The translations under genes and the position numbers were made by a program. Below, in pieces: positions 32,656 through 41,559 of a stretch of DNA of 43,698 nucleotides. Source of the DNA: Kiritimatiellia bacterium (GTDB taxonomy: Bacteria > Verrucomicrobiota > Kiritimatiellia > JAAZAB01); assembly GCA_028715905.1 (NCBI GenBank), contig JAQUQV010000016.1, positions 1 to 43,698 on the forward strand. The letters are read 5' to 3'. The notes beneath the pieces were generated by a model, which saw only the letters and a list, made by a program, of their open reading frames with translations, was not told the origin of the DNA and did no database searches. The stretch's first letter is position 1. Every line of letters starts with the position of its first letter.

Positions 32656-32674
32656 CCGGCAAAAAGGAGAAACC

Positions 32675-33340
32675 GTGCCGAAACAATGGCTGCGGACATT
32701 GCAAAAACTCGTCAGGGAACCGGTTGCTTTTGACCCCTCGCGGTTTGAAGACCCGCTCGCCGCCCGGACGGCCTGGACGCCGTTAAAGAGGGGTGGCGCA
32801 AGTTTTTGCACCCGCAAACTTGTCAGGATCAAAAACTACCGGATTGAATTCCACGCGGCGCCGCAGGCCGTCTTGTTTTATTCTTTGTTTCTGGCGGGCG
32901 GCCTGGCGGCCATGCTTGGTATAACTTACGTTAATTTCACCGATGGCGCGCTGGGGCTGAACGCCAACACAATAATACCGATCGGGTTAGGCGCCGTATT
33001 TGCCGCCGCCGGCGGGGCCATGCTTTATTTTGGAACGATTCCGGCGGTCTTTGACAAAATGCGCGGTTGTTTCTGGCGCGGCCGGTCGGCGCCGGCCGGC
33101 GCGCGCGGCGCGGACATGACCGGAACTTATACCGAATTCAGCCGGATTCATGCGCTCCAGATTATCGCCGAGCTTTGCCGCGGGAAAAACAGTTCCTATT
33201 ACAGTTATGAATTGAACCTGGTCCTGGATGACGGCCGAAGAATCAATGTGGCCGATCACGGCAATCTTAAGAAAATCCGTGCGGATGCCGTCGCGCTCGC
33301 GGAATTTCTCGGCAAACCTCTCTGGGACGCCGCGGGCTGA
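32675..33340 (+). CDS. Hypothetical membrane protein with two TM segments
   Basis: The family is not recognised. The 221-residue product starts at GTG 32675, eight bases after an AAAGGAG ribosome site. A cytoplasmic-looking N part (about 70 residues) leads to two close membrane helices (AVLFYSLFLAGGLAAMLGITYV and IIPIGLGAVFAAAGGAMLYFG). A soluble C part follows, with VFDKMRGCFWRGR, IHALQIIAELC, YYSYELNLVLDDGRRINVADHG and a final AVALAEFLGKPLWDA. The two-helix hairpin followed by a beta-rich tail resembles bacterial DUF-type PH-like membrane proteins, by analogy only. It is convergent with the Gfo gene; the stops are four bases apart. Confidence 0.8.
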   Translation: MPKQWLRTLQKLVREPVAFDPSRFEDPLAARTAWTPLKRGGASFCTRKLVRIKNYRIEFHAAPQAVLFYSLFLAGGLAAMLGITYVNFTDGALGLNANTIIPIGLGAVFAAAGGAMLYFGTIPAVFDKMRGCFWRGRSAPAGARGADMTGTYTEFSRIHALQIIAELCRGKNSSYYSYELNLVLDDGRRINVADHGNLKKIRADAVALAEFLGKPLWDAAG

Positions 33341-33344
33341 GGAA

Positions 33345-34391
33345 TTATGCCCGGCTCATTTTCACCGGAGCGTTCTTTTTCGCGCTCAGGTAAATCGCGT
33401 CCAATAGTTTCATCACGGTCAAGCCCTCCTCCCCGGTCGCAATGTGCGGTGTCCCGTTTAAAATGCATTCCACGAAGTGGTGCATGGCGCTTTTGGCGGC
33501 CGGCCCCGGGGGATGGAGTTTCATATCAAACTGGCATCCCGCCCGCTCCATAAAAATCTCGGCCTCAAATTTATAACCCTCGCCGATATTACGCTGGACC
33601 AACCCGCCTTTTGTGCCGTACAAACGGGTCTCTATGAATTCCTGCTCGGCGATATTGGCCGCCCAGCTTGCTTCAACCTCCAGCGAAGCGCCGTTTTTGA
33701 ATTTGATAAAGCCGGCCGCAAAATCCTCCACGTCAAATTTTTTCTTTTCCTTTCTTGCCAGCGGGCCCGCGATTTTATTCCAGGCGTCGCCCATTACCCA
33801 TTCCGGCCTTGGATAGTTCATCAGCCAGAGCGCCAGGTCAAGCCGGTGGACACCGAGGTCAATCAACGGGCCCCCGCCGGCCAGCGCCTTTTGGCCGAAC
33901 CAGCCGCCGAACCGGGGCATACCCCGGCGCCGGTGCCAGACCGTACGCGCAAAATAGACATCGCCCAGGATGCCGCTTTCAACCTGCTTTTTCAATGCCC
34001 GGGATTGTTCCGTGAAACGGTATGAAAAATTGATCATAAGGCGTTTCCCGGACTTTTTTGCGGCCATGATCATTTCCCGCGCTTCGGCGGCGTTCATGGC
34101 CAGTGGTTTTTCGCAAAGAACATGGCAGCCGGCGCTGAACGCGGCCAGAACCAGCGGCTTATGGAATTTGTTCGGAACGGCCACGCTGATTATGTCCAGT
34201 TTTTCCTTGTTCAGCATGGCCTCCGCCGATTCGTACCGGCCGGCGATTTTGTATTCCGCGCCGATTTTAGCCAGACGTTCCTTGTCCGGATCGGCCACGG
34301 CCGCCACTTCCGCGGCCGGGTGACTCTGATATCCGGCGATATGAGCGCGACCCATGCCGAGCCCGATAACTCCAACACGTATTTTTTTCAT
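33345..34391 (-). CDS. Gfo/Idh/MocA-family oxidoreductase paired with ThuA
   Basis: The 348-residue enzyme starts at ATG 34391 (AAGGAAAAC just upstream) with KKIRVGVIGLGMGRAHIAGY. Other family motifs are ISVAVPNKFHKPLVLAA, HVLCEKPLAMNAAEA and GGPLIDLGVHRLDLALWLM. An NAD(P)-linked oxidation or reduction of a sugar is expected; the substrate is unknown. The longer in-frame start at 34544 lies inside the ThuA gene. The gene follows thuA by seven bases, so the two form an operon. ThuA-Gfo pairs are common in sugar catabolism (trehalose/disaccharide keto-sugar routes). Confidence 0.93.
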   Translation of the reverse strand: MKKIRVGVIGLGMGRAHIAGYQSHPAAEVAAVADPDKERLAKIGAEYKIAGRYESAEAMLNKEKLDIISVAVPNKFHKPLVLAAFSAGCHVLCEKPLAMNAAEAREMIMAAKKSGKRLMINFSYRFTEQSRALKKQVESGILGDVYFARTVWHRRRGMPRFGGWFGQKALAGGGPLIDLGVHRLDLALWLMNYPRPEWVMGDAWNKIAGPLARKEKKKFDVEDFAAGFIKFKNGASLEVEASWAANIAEQEFIETRLYGTKGGLVQRNIGEGYKFEAEIFMERAGCQFDMKLHPPGPAAKSAMHHFVECILNGTPHIATGEEGLTVMKLLDAIYLSAKKNAPVKMSRA

Positions 34392-34398
34392 GTTTTCC

Positions 34399-35193
34399 TT
34401 ATTTTTTTTCTTCCGCGCTTTGCACATCCTGCACGACGCCGGTATGGTCATATTGGACTTTTCCGGGATGGATTTTTTCAAGCGGCTTGACGTTCGGACA
34501 GGTCTGGGAAAGATTAATCCGCGGCGCCGCCCAGCGCACGGCATTGGCGATCACCCGCATGATCTGCGGATTATAAAAAGTGGGGTAACTTTCGTGGCCG
34601 GGCTGGAAATAGAATACGCGGCCATGGCCGCGTTCCCAACAGCAGCCGCTGCGGAAAACCTCCCCGCCCTCAAACCATGAAATAAAAACGACTTTATCGG
34701 GCGGCGGAATGTCAAATCGTTCGCCGTACATTTCCTCGCAGGGCAGTTCAATGTATTCGCCGATTCCAGCGGTAATGGGATGTCCGGGCTCAATGTTCCA
34801 GAGGCGTTCTTTTTCGTCCGCCTCGCGCCATTTCAGGGCGCCGGTGGTGCCCATGAGCGCCCTGAAGATTTTGGAAAAGTGTCCCGAGTGCAGCACGATC
34901 AGGCCCATGCCTTCCAGAACCCGTTTTTGGACGCGCGCAACCACTTCGTCGTCAACCTTGGCATGGGCAATATGGCCCCACCAGGTCAGGACGTCGGTTT
35001 GCGCCAGGACCTCCTCGGTCAGGCCGTGTTCGGGTTCGTCCAGGGTGGCGGTGCGCGTTTCCAGACCGGGATATCCAGAGAGATTTTGCGCGAGGGCGCC
35101 GTGGATGCCTTGCGGATAAATTTTTCTCACGGCCTCGTGTGTTTTTTCGTGGATGCCTTCATTCCAGACGGTTACCTTTATTTTAGTGTTCAT
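34399..35193 (-). CDS. ThuA domain-containing protein
   Basis: The 264-residue protein has the ThuA (trehalose utilisation) class I glutamine-amidotransferase-like fold. Visible motifs are [79 protein letters not shown] and [25 protein letters not shown]. ThuA takes part in conversion of trehalose and related disaccharides to 3-keto forms in rhizobia; the role here is inferred. CAGGAGAAAAAG precedes the ATG. It leads an operon with the Gfo gene and is divergent from an AraC regulator, which probably controls it. Confidence 0.92.
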   Translation of the reverse strand: MNTKIKVTVWNEGIHEKTHEAVRKIYPQGIHGALAQNLSGYPGLETRTATLDEPEHGLTEEVLAQTDVLTWWGHIAHAKVDDEVVARVQKRVLEGMGLIVLHSGHFSKIFRALMGTTGALKWREADEKERLWNIEPGHPITAGIGEYIELPCEEMYGERFDIPPPDKVVFISWFEGGEVFRSGCCWERGHGRVFYFQPGHESYPTFYNPQIMRVIANAVRWAAPRINLSQTCPNVKPLEKIHPGKVQYDHTGVVQDVQSAEEKK

Positions 35194-35272
35194 GTCTTTT
35201 TCTCCTGTGCGGTGTTTTTTTTTGGCAACTCCGGCTTTTAGCAGCCGCGTTGCGGCCTACGCCGCTCACGAT

Positions 35273-35290
35273 TTTCGTGCAATATTCGGG
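35273..35290 (+). repeat. 18-base repeat shared with the palindrome at 42.1 kb
   Basis: TTTCGTGCAATATTCGGG occurs here between the divergent thuA and araC genes and again as the right half of the palindrome at 42075-42109. Here only one half is present. Confidence 0.6.
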
Positions 35291-35326
35291 TAGTAAAAAG
35301 GTAGGATAATTACGCTTATTTTCAAC

Positions 35327-35353
35327 TTGATTTATTGGAAGAAAACTTATATT
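35327..35353 (+). promoter_or_regulatory. Possible promoter of the AraC-type regulator
   Basis: TTGATT (35327-35332) and TATATT (35348-35353) lie 15 bases apart, just upstream of the araC-type start. The spacing is short, so this is weak. Confidence 0.3.
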
Positions 35354-35378
35354 TTTAGGATAAAACATAGTAAAAACC

Positions 35379-36275
35379 ATGCCTTCTTCCGATACCCTCC
35401 GTCTCTACCGTGAAACCTTGCAGGCCCAGCTCCATTGCCTTCAAGGGGGGTGTTTTAAGTTTCATTTGCCGCGTCCTTTGGGAAAGATGGCAAGAATTGC
35501 CGGGACGCATTTTCATTTTGACCCCGAACTTTTCATCCAGATCGGCGGGTTGACCGATTTCACTTTTCCGGAGGAAAAGACGCGGCTAATGGCGGGCGAA
35601 AATCTTTTGGTCCCGCGCAGGCTGCCGCACAGCGAGATTGCGCGGGATTACAAAGGGAATTTTCTGAACATGGTGGTCATGTTTCCGCGCGAAGGCGTCA
35701 GCATCCATGCCGCCGCCAGGAATAAACAGGGGCATCCCCAATCCTATGGCTTGGAATATTTCCGGACAACACAAGGGCTCCGGATTGAACAGTATCTTGA
35801 TGATATTGCGGATTTCTATCATTCCGGCGGGGATGAAAAAAAAGACCCGGAAGTTGAAAAGGCCGTCCGGGGGCTTTTCCAGGCGGCTTTTGCCGCGCTG
35901 CTCCTCATCGTCAACCGGAACGGGGCGCCCGCCCGGACCGGAGAACATCCGAAGATTGAGGCATGCCGGAAATTAATCATCAGCCGCATTTACGATTCAT
36001 CGCTTTCGGTCCAAAAACTGGCCGGACAAATCCATTGTTCCCCGGATTATCTTTCCCATCTTTTCGCAACGGAAACGGGCGAGCGCCTCGTTGATTTCAT
36101 CCATCAAGAACGGATTGCGCTGGCCAAACGGCATCTGCGCAATCCGGCTCTGAGCATCAAGGAAATTGCCTGGGCCTGCGGTTTTGCCGACCAGGGTTAT
36201 TTCACGCGCCTGTTCAGGCGTCTGGCGGGCGAAACGCCGAAAGTTTTCCGTAAAAAATGCGGAGAATCCCCCTGA
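35379..36275 (+). CDS. AraC-family transcriptional regulator
   Basis: The 298-residue protein has a cupin-like N-terminal sensor (residues about 20-110, with HFHFDPELFIQIGG and VPRRLPHSEIARDYKG). A C-terminal double HTH of AraC type covers residues about 195-295. In it, LSVQKLAGQIHCSPDYLSHLFATETGERLVDFIHQERI and IKEIAWACGFADQGYFTRLFRRLAGETP are canonical. It is divergent from thuA-gfo across 185 bases, so it probably senses a sugar or derivative and activates that pair; this is inferred from layout. Confidence 0.93.
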   Translation: MPSSDTLRLYRETLQAQLHCLQGGCFKFHLPRPLGKMARIAGTHFHFDPELFIQIGGLTDFTFPEEKTRLMAGENLLVPRRLPHSEIARDYKGNFLNMVVMFPREGVSIHAAARNKQGHPQSYGLEYFRTTQGLRIEQYLDDIADFYHSGGDEKKDPEVEKAVRGLFQAAFAALLLIVNRNGAPARTGEHPKIEACRKLIISRIYDSSLSVQKLAGQIHCSPDYLSHLFATETGERLVDFIHQERIALAKRHLRNPALSIKEIAWACGFADQGYFTRLFRRLAGETPKVFRKKCGESP

Positions 36276-36453
36276 TGCGATAACGCGAAACGCATTGACA
36301 GATCACAGGCGGGAAATTAACTTGATACGCATCATTATTTTTCTTATTTTTCCCGTCAAAACAACTGGGATGAACGCCGGCCGGGAAGGGCGGCGTTGCC
36401 CGGCGTGACGCCCGCAGATCCGCCCGGACCGCGGCGCGCCCGGAATTAATAAA

Positions 36454-38085
36454 ATGAAGTGCCGTCTTGAGAGCCGCAAAATTCCGGAGAAAGAGGTTCT
36501 TCCGCAGGAGAAAAACCCCGCCGATGCGGTGGCCTACCTTTCCGATGAATCGCGTTTGCCGGGCCGCGCCGAAAAAATATTTTTTCCGCAGTCCGAAGGC
36601 GGCATTGCCGCCATTTTACATGCGGCCAAAACCGGGGGCAAATCCGTAACCGTTTCCGGCGGACGCACCGGCATTGCCGGCGGAGCCGTGCCCGGCGGCG
36701 GCTGGCTCATGAGCGTTGAAAAAATGAACCGCGTGCTCGGATTGCGATTTGATGAAAAACGCGATTGCTTCTTCCTGCGCTGCCAGCCTGGAACAATCCT
36801 TGAAGCCCTGAACAGGATGATTGCCGAAAAACATTTTGAATCCGAAGACAGCTGGCCGCCGGAATCAAAGGCGGCTCTTGAATTGTTCAGGAAACCGGGA
36901 AAATGGCGCTTTGCGCCGGATCCGACCGAAGGCTCGGCCGCCATCGGCGGCATGATCGCCTGCAACGCTTCCGGCGCGCGCACTTTTCACTACGGCCCCA
37001 CCCGCGCTTACGTGGAGGCCCTGCGGCTGGTTCTGGCCGAAGGCGTCCTGCTGGATATCCGGCGCAACCAAAGCTTTGCCGCGCCGGACGGCTCCTTCAC
37101 GCTCGTGCTCCCGGACGGCCGGGAACGCCCCGGGAAAATTCCATCTTACCGGATGCCGGCGGTAAAAAACGCGGCCGGTTATTTTGCGAAGCCGGGCATG
37201 GACCTGCTGGATTTGTTTGTCGGCTCGGAAGGCACCCTGGGAATCGTGACCGAAGCCGAGCTCATGCTCGTCAAGGAGCCGGAAATGATCCTGGGGGTGA
37301 TCGGCTTTTTCCCCTCGGAAGAAAACGCGCTTGATTTCGTCCGGGCGGCCCGCGGCGAAAAACTTTCCGGCCATCTCCCGCTTTTGGGCGCCCGTCCGCT
37401 GGCCATTGAATATTTTGATTATCGCGCCCTCAATTTGCTGCGCGAACAAAAGCTTAAACTCGGGTCTTCGGCTGAAATTCCAACCCTGCCGGAAAAGGCG
37501 CACACAGCCGTTTACATTGAATTGCCGGCCACGGAGGAAGAAATGGAAAACCGGGCCGAGGAGCTGATGGCTTTGCTGGAAGCCTGCGGCAGCAGCGCGG
37601 ACACGGCCTGGACCGCCTTGACGCCGGAAGAAACCGAAAGATTGAAAAAATTCAGGCATGCCCTGCCCGAAGCCGTCAACCAGCGCATCGGCGAACGCGC
37701 TGCCGCGTGTCCCGGCCTGACCAAGCTCGGCACTGATTTTGCCGCGCCGGACGCATTCCTCGCGGAAATGTTCCGCTTTTACCGCCGGACCCTTGACGAG
37801 GCAAAACTGGAATATGTGATTTTCGGGCACGTCGGCAACAACCATGTCCATATCAATATCCTGCCGGGGGACACGGATGAATACCGGCGCGGAAAGGAGC
37901 TTTACCTGTGGCTGGCGCGGACAATCCTAAAATGGGGCGGCACGGTTTCCGCCGAGCACGGCATCGGCAAGCTGAAAAAACCTTTTCTGGCCCTGATGTT
38001 CGGCGAAGAGGGCATTGCGGAAATGCGCCGGGTTAAAAAAACGTTTGACCCCGAAGACCGCATAAATCCCGGCAATATGTTTTAA
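36454..38085 (+). CDS. FAD-linked oxidase (D-lactate dehydrogenase/glycolate oxidase GlcD type)
   Basis: The 543-residue flavoenzyme has a FAD_binding_4 (PCMH) domain in its first half: VTVSGGRTGIAGGAVPGGGW, FAPDPTEGSAAIGGMIACNASGARTFHYGPTRAYVEAL and GSEGTLGIVTEAELML. The FAD-oxidase_C domain follows, with FGHVGNNHVHINILPGD, VSAEHGIGKLKKPFL and FDPEDRINPGNMF. Such enzymes oxidise D-2-hydroxy acids (D-lactate, glycolate, 2-hydroxyglutarate); the substrate is not decided. No Fe-S partner (GlcF/CCG) or Etf genes are next to it. D-lactate use would fit with the nickel-pincer (lactate racemase) genes at 7.8-10 kb, but these are far apart. Confidence 0.93.
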   Translation: MKCRLESRKIPEKEVLPQEKNPADAVAYLSDESRLPGRAEKIFFPQSEGGIAAILHAAKTGGKSVTVSGGRTGIAGGAVPGGGWLMSVEKMNRVLGLRFDEKRDCFFLRCQPGTILEALNRMIAEKHFESEDSWPPESKAALELFRKPGKWRFAPDPTEGSAAIGGMIACNASGARTFHYGPTRAYVEALRLVLAEGVLLDIRRNQSFAAPDGSFTLVLPDGRERPGKIPSYRMPAVKNAAGYFAKPGMDLLDLFVGSEGTLGIVTEAELMLVKEPEMILGVIGFFPSEENALDFVRAARGEKLSGHLPLLGARPLAIEYFDYRALNLLREQKLKLGSSAEIPTLPEKAHTAVYIELPATEEEMENRAEELMALLEACGSSADTAWTALTPEETERLKKFRHALPEAVNQRIGERAAACPGLTKLGTDFAAPDAFLAEMFRFYRRTLDEAKLEYVIFGHVGNNHVHINILPGDTDEYRRGKELYLWLARTILKWGGTVSAEHGIGKLKKPFLALMFGEEGIAEMRRVKKTFDPEDRINPGNMF

Positions 38086-38220
38086 TGCGGCAGCGCCGTT
38101 ATCCAAAACTTTCCCGGCCGGAGGCGCGAAATCAAGTGTTTAAAACATATTTTTTGCATTTCGCGGATTTTTTTGTTAAATTACACCCCTTAATACCCAA
38201 AAGGAAAGGAAACAAAAAAA

Positions 38221-39438
38221 ATGAGTGCGCTTAAAGGAAACATGCTGATCGCCCAGAGCGGCGGTCCCTCAATGGTTATCAATCAAAGCCTGGTCGGCGC
38301 CGTGATTGAGGCCAAAAAACACAAACAGATAAAAAATATTTACGGAGCCCTGCACGGCATCAAGGGCGTGCTGGAGGAAAAAATGATTGATCTTCGCCGG
38401 GAAAGCCCCGCCGCGCTGGAAGCCGTGGCGCAGACTCCCTCCTCGGCCCTGGGCAGCGTCCGCAAAAAACCGACCGCCGACGAATGCGTCAAAATATTCG
38501 CGATCCTGCGCAAATACAACATTCGCTATTTCTTTTATATCGGCGGCAACGACTCGGCCGAAACTGCCAATATTATCCACGAGGAATCCAGGAAGGAAAA
38601 TTACGACCTGTGTTGTTTCCATATTCCCAAGACAATTGACAACGATCTGCTGGAGAATGACCACACCCCCGGCTTTGCCAGCGCCGCCCGGTTCGTGGCG
38701 CATGCCCTCATGGGCGACAACCTTGATAACCGCGCCCTGAAGGGCGTCAAGATTGACGTCGTCATGGGCCGGCACGCCGGTTTTCTGACGGCGGCCTCGG
38801 CCCTGGCGAAAAACTATCCCGATGACGGTCCGCACCTGATTTACATTCCGGAGCGGCCTTTCTCCATGGAAAAATTCTGCGAGGACGTCAAAAAAGTTTA
38901 CGACCGGCTCGGCCGGTGCGTCGTGGCGGTTTCGGAAGGCATCTCCGATGAATACGGGATCGCCATCGCCACCAAGTTCATCAAGGAAACCGATTCGCAC
39001 GGCAATGTACAGCTCAGCGGCACGGGCGCCCTGGGCGACCTGCTGGTAAATGAAATCAAAACCAGGCTCCAGATCAAACGCGTCCGGGCCGACACTTTCG
39101 GCTACCTGCAGCGTTCATTCCCGGGCATGACATCCAATGTTGACGCCCGCGAGGCGCGGGCCGTCGGCATTGAAGCGGTCAAAACGGCGGCCGGCGGAGA
39201 ATTGCAGGGCTCAATCGCCATTCGCCGCAAACCGGGCAAAAAATACCAGGCCTATTTTGAGCTGGTTCCCCTGCAGAGCGTGGCGCGCAACGCGCGCCCT
39301 ATGCCCGATGAATTCATCAACGCCGCGGGAAACAATGTAACTGAAAAATTCCTCGCCTACGCCCGCCCGCTGCTCGGCGACCTGCCGAAAATCGGGCGAT
39401 TCAAGGGCGTAGCTGTCAAAAAAACGGCGGGAAAATAA
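38221..39438 (+). CDS. pfp: Phosphofructokinase, PPi-dependent type
   Basis: The 405-residue protein is in the phosphofructokinase superfamily. It begins KGNMLIAQSGGPSMVINQSLVG. The donor-site motif is YIGGNDSAETA, with Asp where ATP enzymes have Gly (GGDGS). The catalytic loop is PKTIDNDL, followed by VVMGRHAGFLTAASALA and PERPF. Asp at that position is the known mark of pyrophosphate-dependent enzymes (EC 2.7.1.90), which work reversibly in glycolysis and gluconeogenesis. AAAGGAAAGG lies upstream of the ATG. It converges on a second phosphofructokinase of ATP type. PPi use is inferred from the motif and is not proven. Confidence 0.92.
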   Translation: MSALKGNMLIAQSGGPSMVINQSLVGAVIEAKKHKQIKNIYGALHGIKGVLEEKMIDLRRESPAALEAVAQTPSSALGSVRKKPTADECVKIFAILRKYNIRYFFYIGGNDSAETANIIHEESRKENYDLCCFHIPKTIDNDLLENDHTPGFASAARFVAHALMGDNLDNRALKGVKIDVVMGRHAGFLTAASALAKNYPDDGPHLIYIPERPFSMEKFCEDVKKVYDRLGRCVVAVSEGISDEYGIAIATKFIKETDSHGNVQLSGTGALGDLLVNEIKTRLQIKRVRADTFGYLQRSFPGMTSNVDAREARAVGIEAVKTAAGGELQGSIAIRRKPGKKYQAYFELVPLQSVARNARPMPDEFINAAGNNVTEKFLAYARPLLGDLPKIGRFKGVAVKKTAGK

Positions 39439-39519
39439 GCGGCTATTGCCGGAAGGTTTTAAAGAGGTCATGTTGAAAGTGGACTGAGCGCGGAAATCTT
39501 ATCGCGTTCCGGTTCTCGT

Positions 39520-40827
39520 TCAACAGAGCACCGGCGGCTGGTTGGTCGCCGCCAGCACGCTCAGCCATAAATCGCCCTCGGGATAAACGCGCTTCTTGTT
39601 CCGGACGACGGTCGCGATCGGGACATGGACGCGGATGTTGTTGGTAAGCCCGATCAGCATGCCGGTTTTGCCCGCCATGCCGGCGTGCACCGCCAACCGG
39701 GCCAGCTGGTCGCAGAGAATGCTGTCGGCGCAATCCGCGGGCACACTGCGGATAAAATAAGAAGGGTCAAAATATTTTATCCTGACCGGCATGTTCTCCG
39801 CCTTGAAATAGGCGGTTATCTTCTGCCTGAGAAATTCGCCGATGTCATTCAAAAGCACGTTGCCGGAAGCGTCCATTTCTGTGCGCAACTCTCCCATCAG
39901 TTCCTGGCCGGCCCCTTCGGCCACGACAATGACCGCGTGATGCCGCGCCAGCAGACGCTTGCGCAAGGCCTCCAGGAACCCGTTTCTGCCTTCCAGCTTG
40001 AACGGCGCTTCGGGGATAAGCGTAAAATTGACGTTTTGGCTGGCGAGCGTCGCGCCGCAGGCGATGAAACCGGCGTGCCGTCCCATTAATTTCACAAGGC
40101 CGATGCCGTTAAAGACGCTGGTGGCCTCGGTATGGGCGCAGTCCAGGATTTCCTGCGCTTTCTGGATTGCGGTGGTGAAACCGAACGATCTGGAAACAAA
40201 AGAAATGTCGTTGTCAATCGTTTTGGGAATTCCAACGATGGCGATCGGAAGTTTGCGGCGCTGTGTTTCGCGGAATATTTCCAGAGCGCCGCGCTGGGTG
40301 CCGTCGCCGCCCACGCAGAGCAGGAGGTTGATTTTTTCCTTCTTCAGGAAATCAACCATGACCCCGGTTTCCACTTTCCCGCGCGACGTGCCCAGAAACG
40401 TGCCGCCGTCTTCCTGGACGCCTTTAACCGTATCCATGTCAAGCGTCATCGGCGGATCGCCGACCGTCGGGTTGAGCCCCTGATAGCCGTAACGGATGCC
40501 CAGGACCTCACGCACGTCATAATTCACGGTCAACTCGTGCACCGCCGATCGGATCACGTTGTTGAGTCCCGGCGAGACGCCGCCGCAGGTTACAATGGCC
40601 GCCTTCGTTTCCCGGGGGTTGAAAAAAATCATCTCGCGCGGGCCGGCGATTTCAAAAAAAACGTCGGCCGGACGCTCGCGGGTTACGCCGATTTCCGCCT
40701 GGTAACGGGCTTTGGCCCGGTCGGTGATAAAAGGCGTGCCGCCCGCGCTCCACTCCTTTTCCCTCAGCGGCGACGGATATTTTGCCTCGCCTAAAACGGC
40801 AATTCGGGTGTCTTGCGGTGTGATCAT
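39520..40827 (-). CDS. 6-phosphofructokinase, ATP-type motif (TP0108-like group)
   Basis: The 435-residue protein starts at ATG 40827 with GGAGGAG upstream. The long N-terminal extension before the core (about residues 1-75, including PREMIFFNPRETKAAIVTCGGVSPGLNNVI) is typical of the TP0108/plant-like PFK group. Donor-site VGGDGTQRGA has Gly where PPi enzymes have Asp, so ATP is the expected donor. PKTIDNDI, KLMGRHAGFIACGA and PEAPF complete the site. It would catalyse the committed glycolytic step. The in-frame upstream start at 41001 adds unlikely residues. It converges on the PPi-type gene with 81 bases between the stops. Confidence 0.93.
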   Translation of the reverse strand: MITPQDTRIAVLGEAKYPSPLREKEWSAGGTPFITDRAKARYQAEIGVTRERPADVFFEIAGPREMIFFNPRETKAAIVTCGGVSPGLNNVIRSAVHELTVNYDVREVLGIRYGYQGLNPTVGDPPMTLDMDTVKGVQEDGGTFLGTSRGKVETGVMVDFLKKEKINLLLCVGGDGTQRGALEIFRETQRRKLPIAIVGIPKTIDNDISFVSRSFGFTTAIQKAQEILDCAHTEATSVFNGIGLVKLMGRHAGFIACGATLASQNVNFTLIPEAPFKLEGRNGFLEALRKRLLARHHAVIVVAEGAGQELMGELRTEMDASGNVLLNDIGEFLRQKITAYFKAENMPVRIKYFDPSYFIRSVPADCADSILCDQLARLAVHAGMAGKTGMLIGLTNNIRVHVPIATVVRNKKRVYPEGDLWLSVLAATNQPPVLC

Positions 40828-41312
40828 TTGTCGCTCCTCCAAAGGTAACCTTGCCCCTGAACAATTAGTGGAAATTAACACAGCTTCCTGATAACATAAA
40901 GAATATACTGCCGGATTTTCAAGAGCGGGAAAGAAGGGGTTATGGCGGAAACAATTTTCATGCTGGATCAAAGCTTTATGCCTGGTTATAGCTTGAAACA
41001 TGCCGGCAATCCGCGTAAACGCATGCCGTCATTCTTTCCTGTCAATATCAATCGGCCGCGCTTGCCGTTTTGGTTTTTCGTGATGTTCCATGGACGGCGC
41101 GGCGGCTTTCCCTCGGCAATGTCCCGCCCGGAAAACATTCTAACATTCTGCAGAATGTTGGAATGTTTTTTTCGGGGGATGAGACGACCGCCCGTCAAAT
41201 GAGACGCGTTTCCAATCTCCTGGCCGGCGGACTTTAAATCCGGAAAGCCGATTGTGTAAATTCCTATATTTTTACGTTGACTTACTTTTAGTTATACGCT
41301 TTACTTGAGGGC
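40828..41312. other. Intergenic stretch between the ATP-PFK gene and vapBC
   Basis: About 485 bases contain no supported gene. The plus frame at 40942-41202 has unusual composition and no ribosome site. The notable content is the 38-base palindrome at 41132-41169. Promoters for the two divergent genes must be here but are not clear. Confidence 0.55.
41132..41172. repeat. Long near-perfect palindrome (AACATTC type)
   Basis: AAAACATTC-T-AACATTCTG at 41132-41150 is mirrored by CAGAATGTT-G-GAATGTTTT at 41151-41169, with one mismatched pair (41141/41160) and no loop. Each half holds two direct copies of ACATTC. A T-run follows on the plus strand. It could be an intrinsic terminator, a dimeric operator or a mobile-element scar. 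Confidence 0.75.
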
Positions 41313-41558
41313 ATGAAAACAACAGTAAGAACGGATGACGTTTATTTCTCCACCAAGGGCCAGGTGGTCATCCCGCGCTGGCTGCGCAGGGAATACCAGA
41401 TTGAAGAAGGAACGCGCGCAGTTGTCTATCCGGAAGGCGACCATATCATTGTGAAACCTGTTACCGGGCGGTTCATTCGCGGACTGCGGGGGTCGTTGAA
41501 AGGGACGAAGGCAATGGCGGTGTTGCAGGAAGAACGTCGGCGCGAGAGGGAGTTGTAA
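41313..41558 (+). CDS. vapB: AbrB/MazE-type antitoxin (VapB)
   Basis: The 81-residue protein has the swapped-hairpin AbrB fold: DVYFSTKGQVVIPRWLRREYQIEEGTRAVVYPEGDHIIVKPV. A C-terminal helical tail (RFIRGLRGSLKGTKAMAVLQEERRRERE) would cover the toxin. It should neutralise VapC and repress its own promoter as a complex. The stop is followed after one base by the vapC start. GAGG lies just before the ATG. The low-GC upstream stretch contrasts with the gene. Confidence 0.9.
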   Translation: MKTTVRTDDVYFSTKGQVVIPRWLRREYQIEEGTRAVVYPEGDHIIVKPVTGRFIRGLRGSLKGTKAMAVLQEERRREREL

Positions 41559-41559
41559 C

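Noticed and set aside
36865-37851. Minus-strand frame of 328 codons
   Set aside because: It is antisense to the FAD-linked oxidase, which carries all family motifs.
41277-41305. TTGACT / TTTACT as a vapB promoter
   Set aside because: The -10 would lie only seven bases before the ATG, leaving no room for a leader with a ribosome site.
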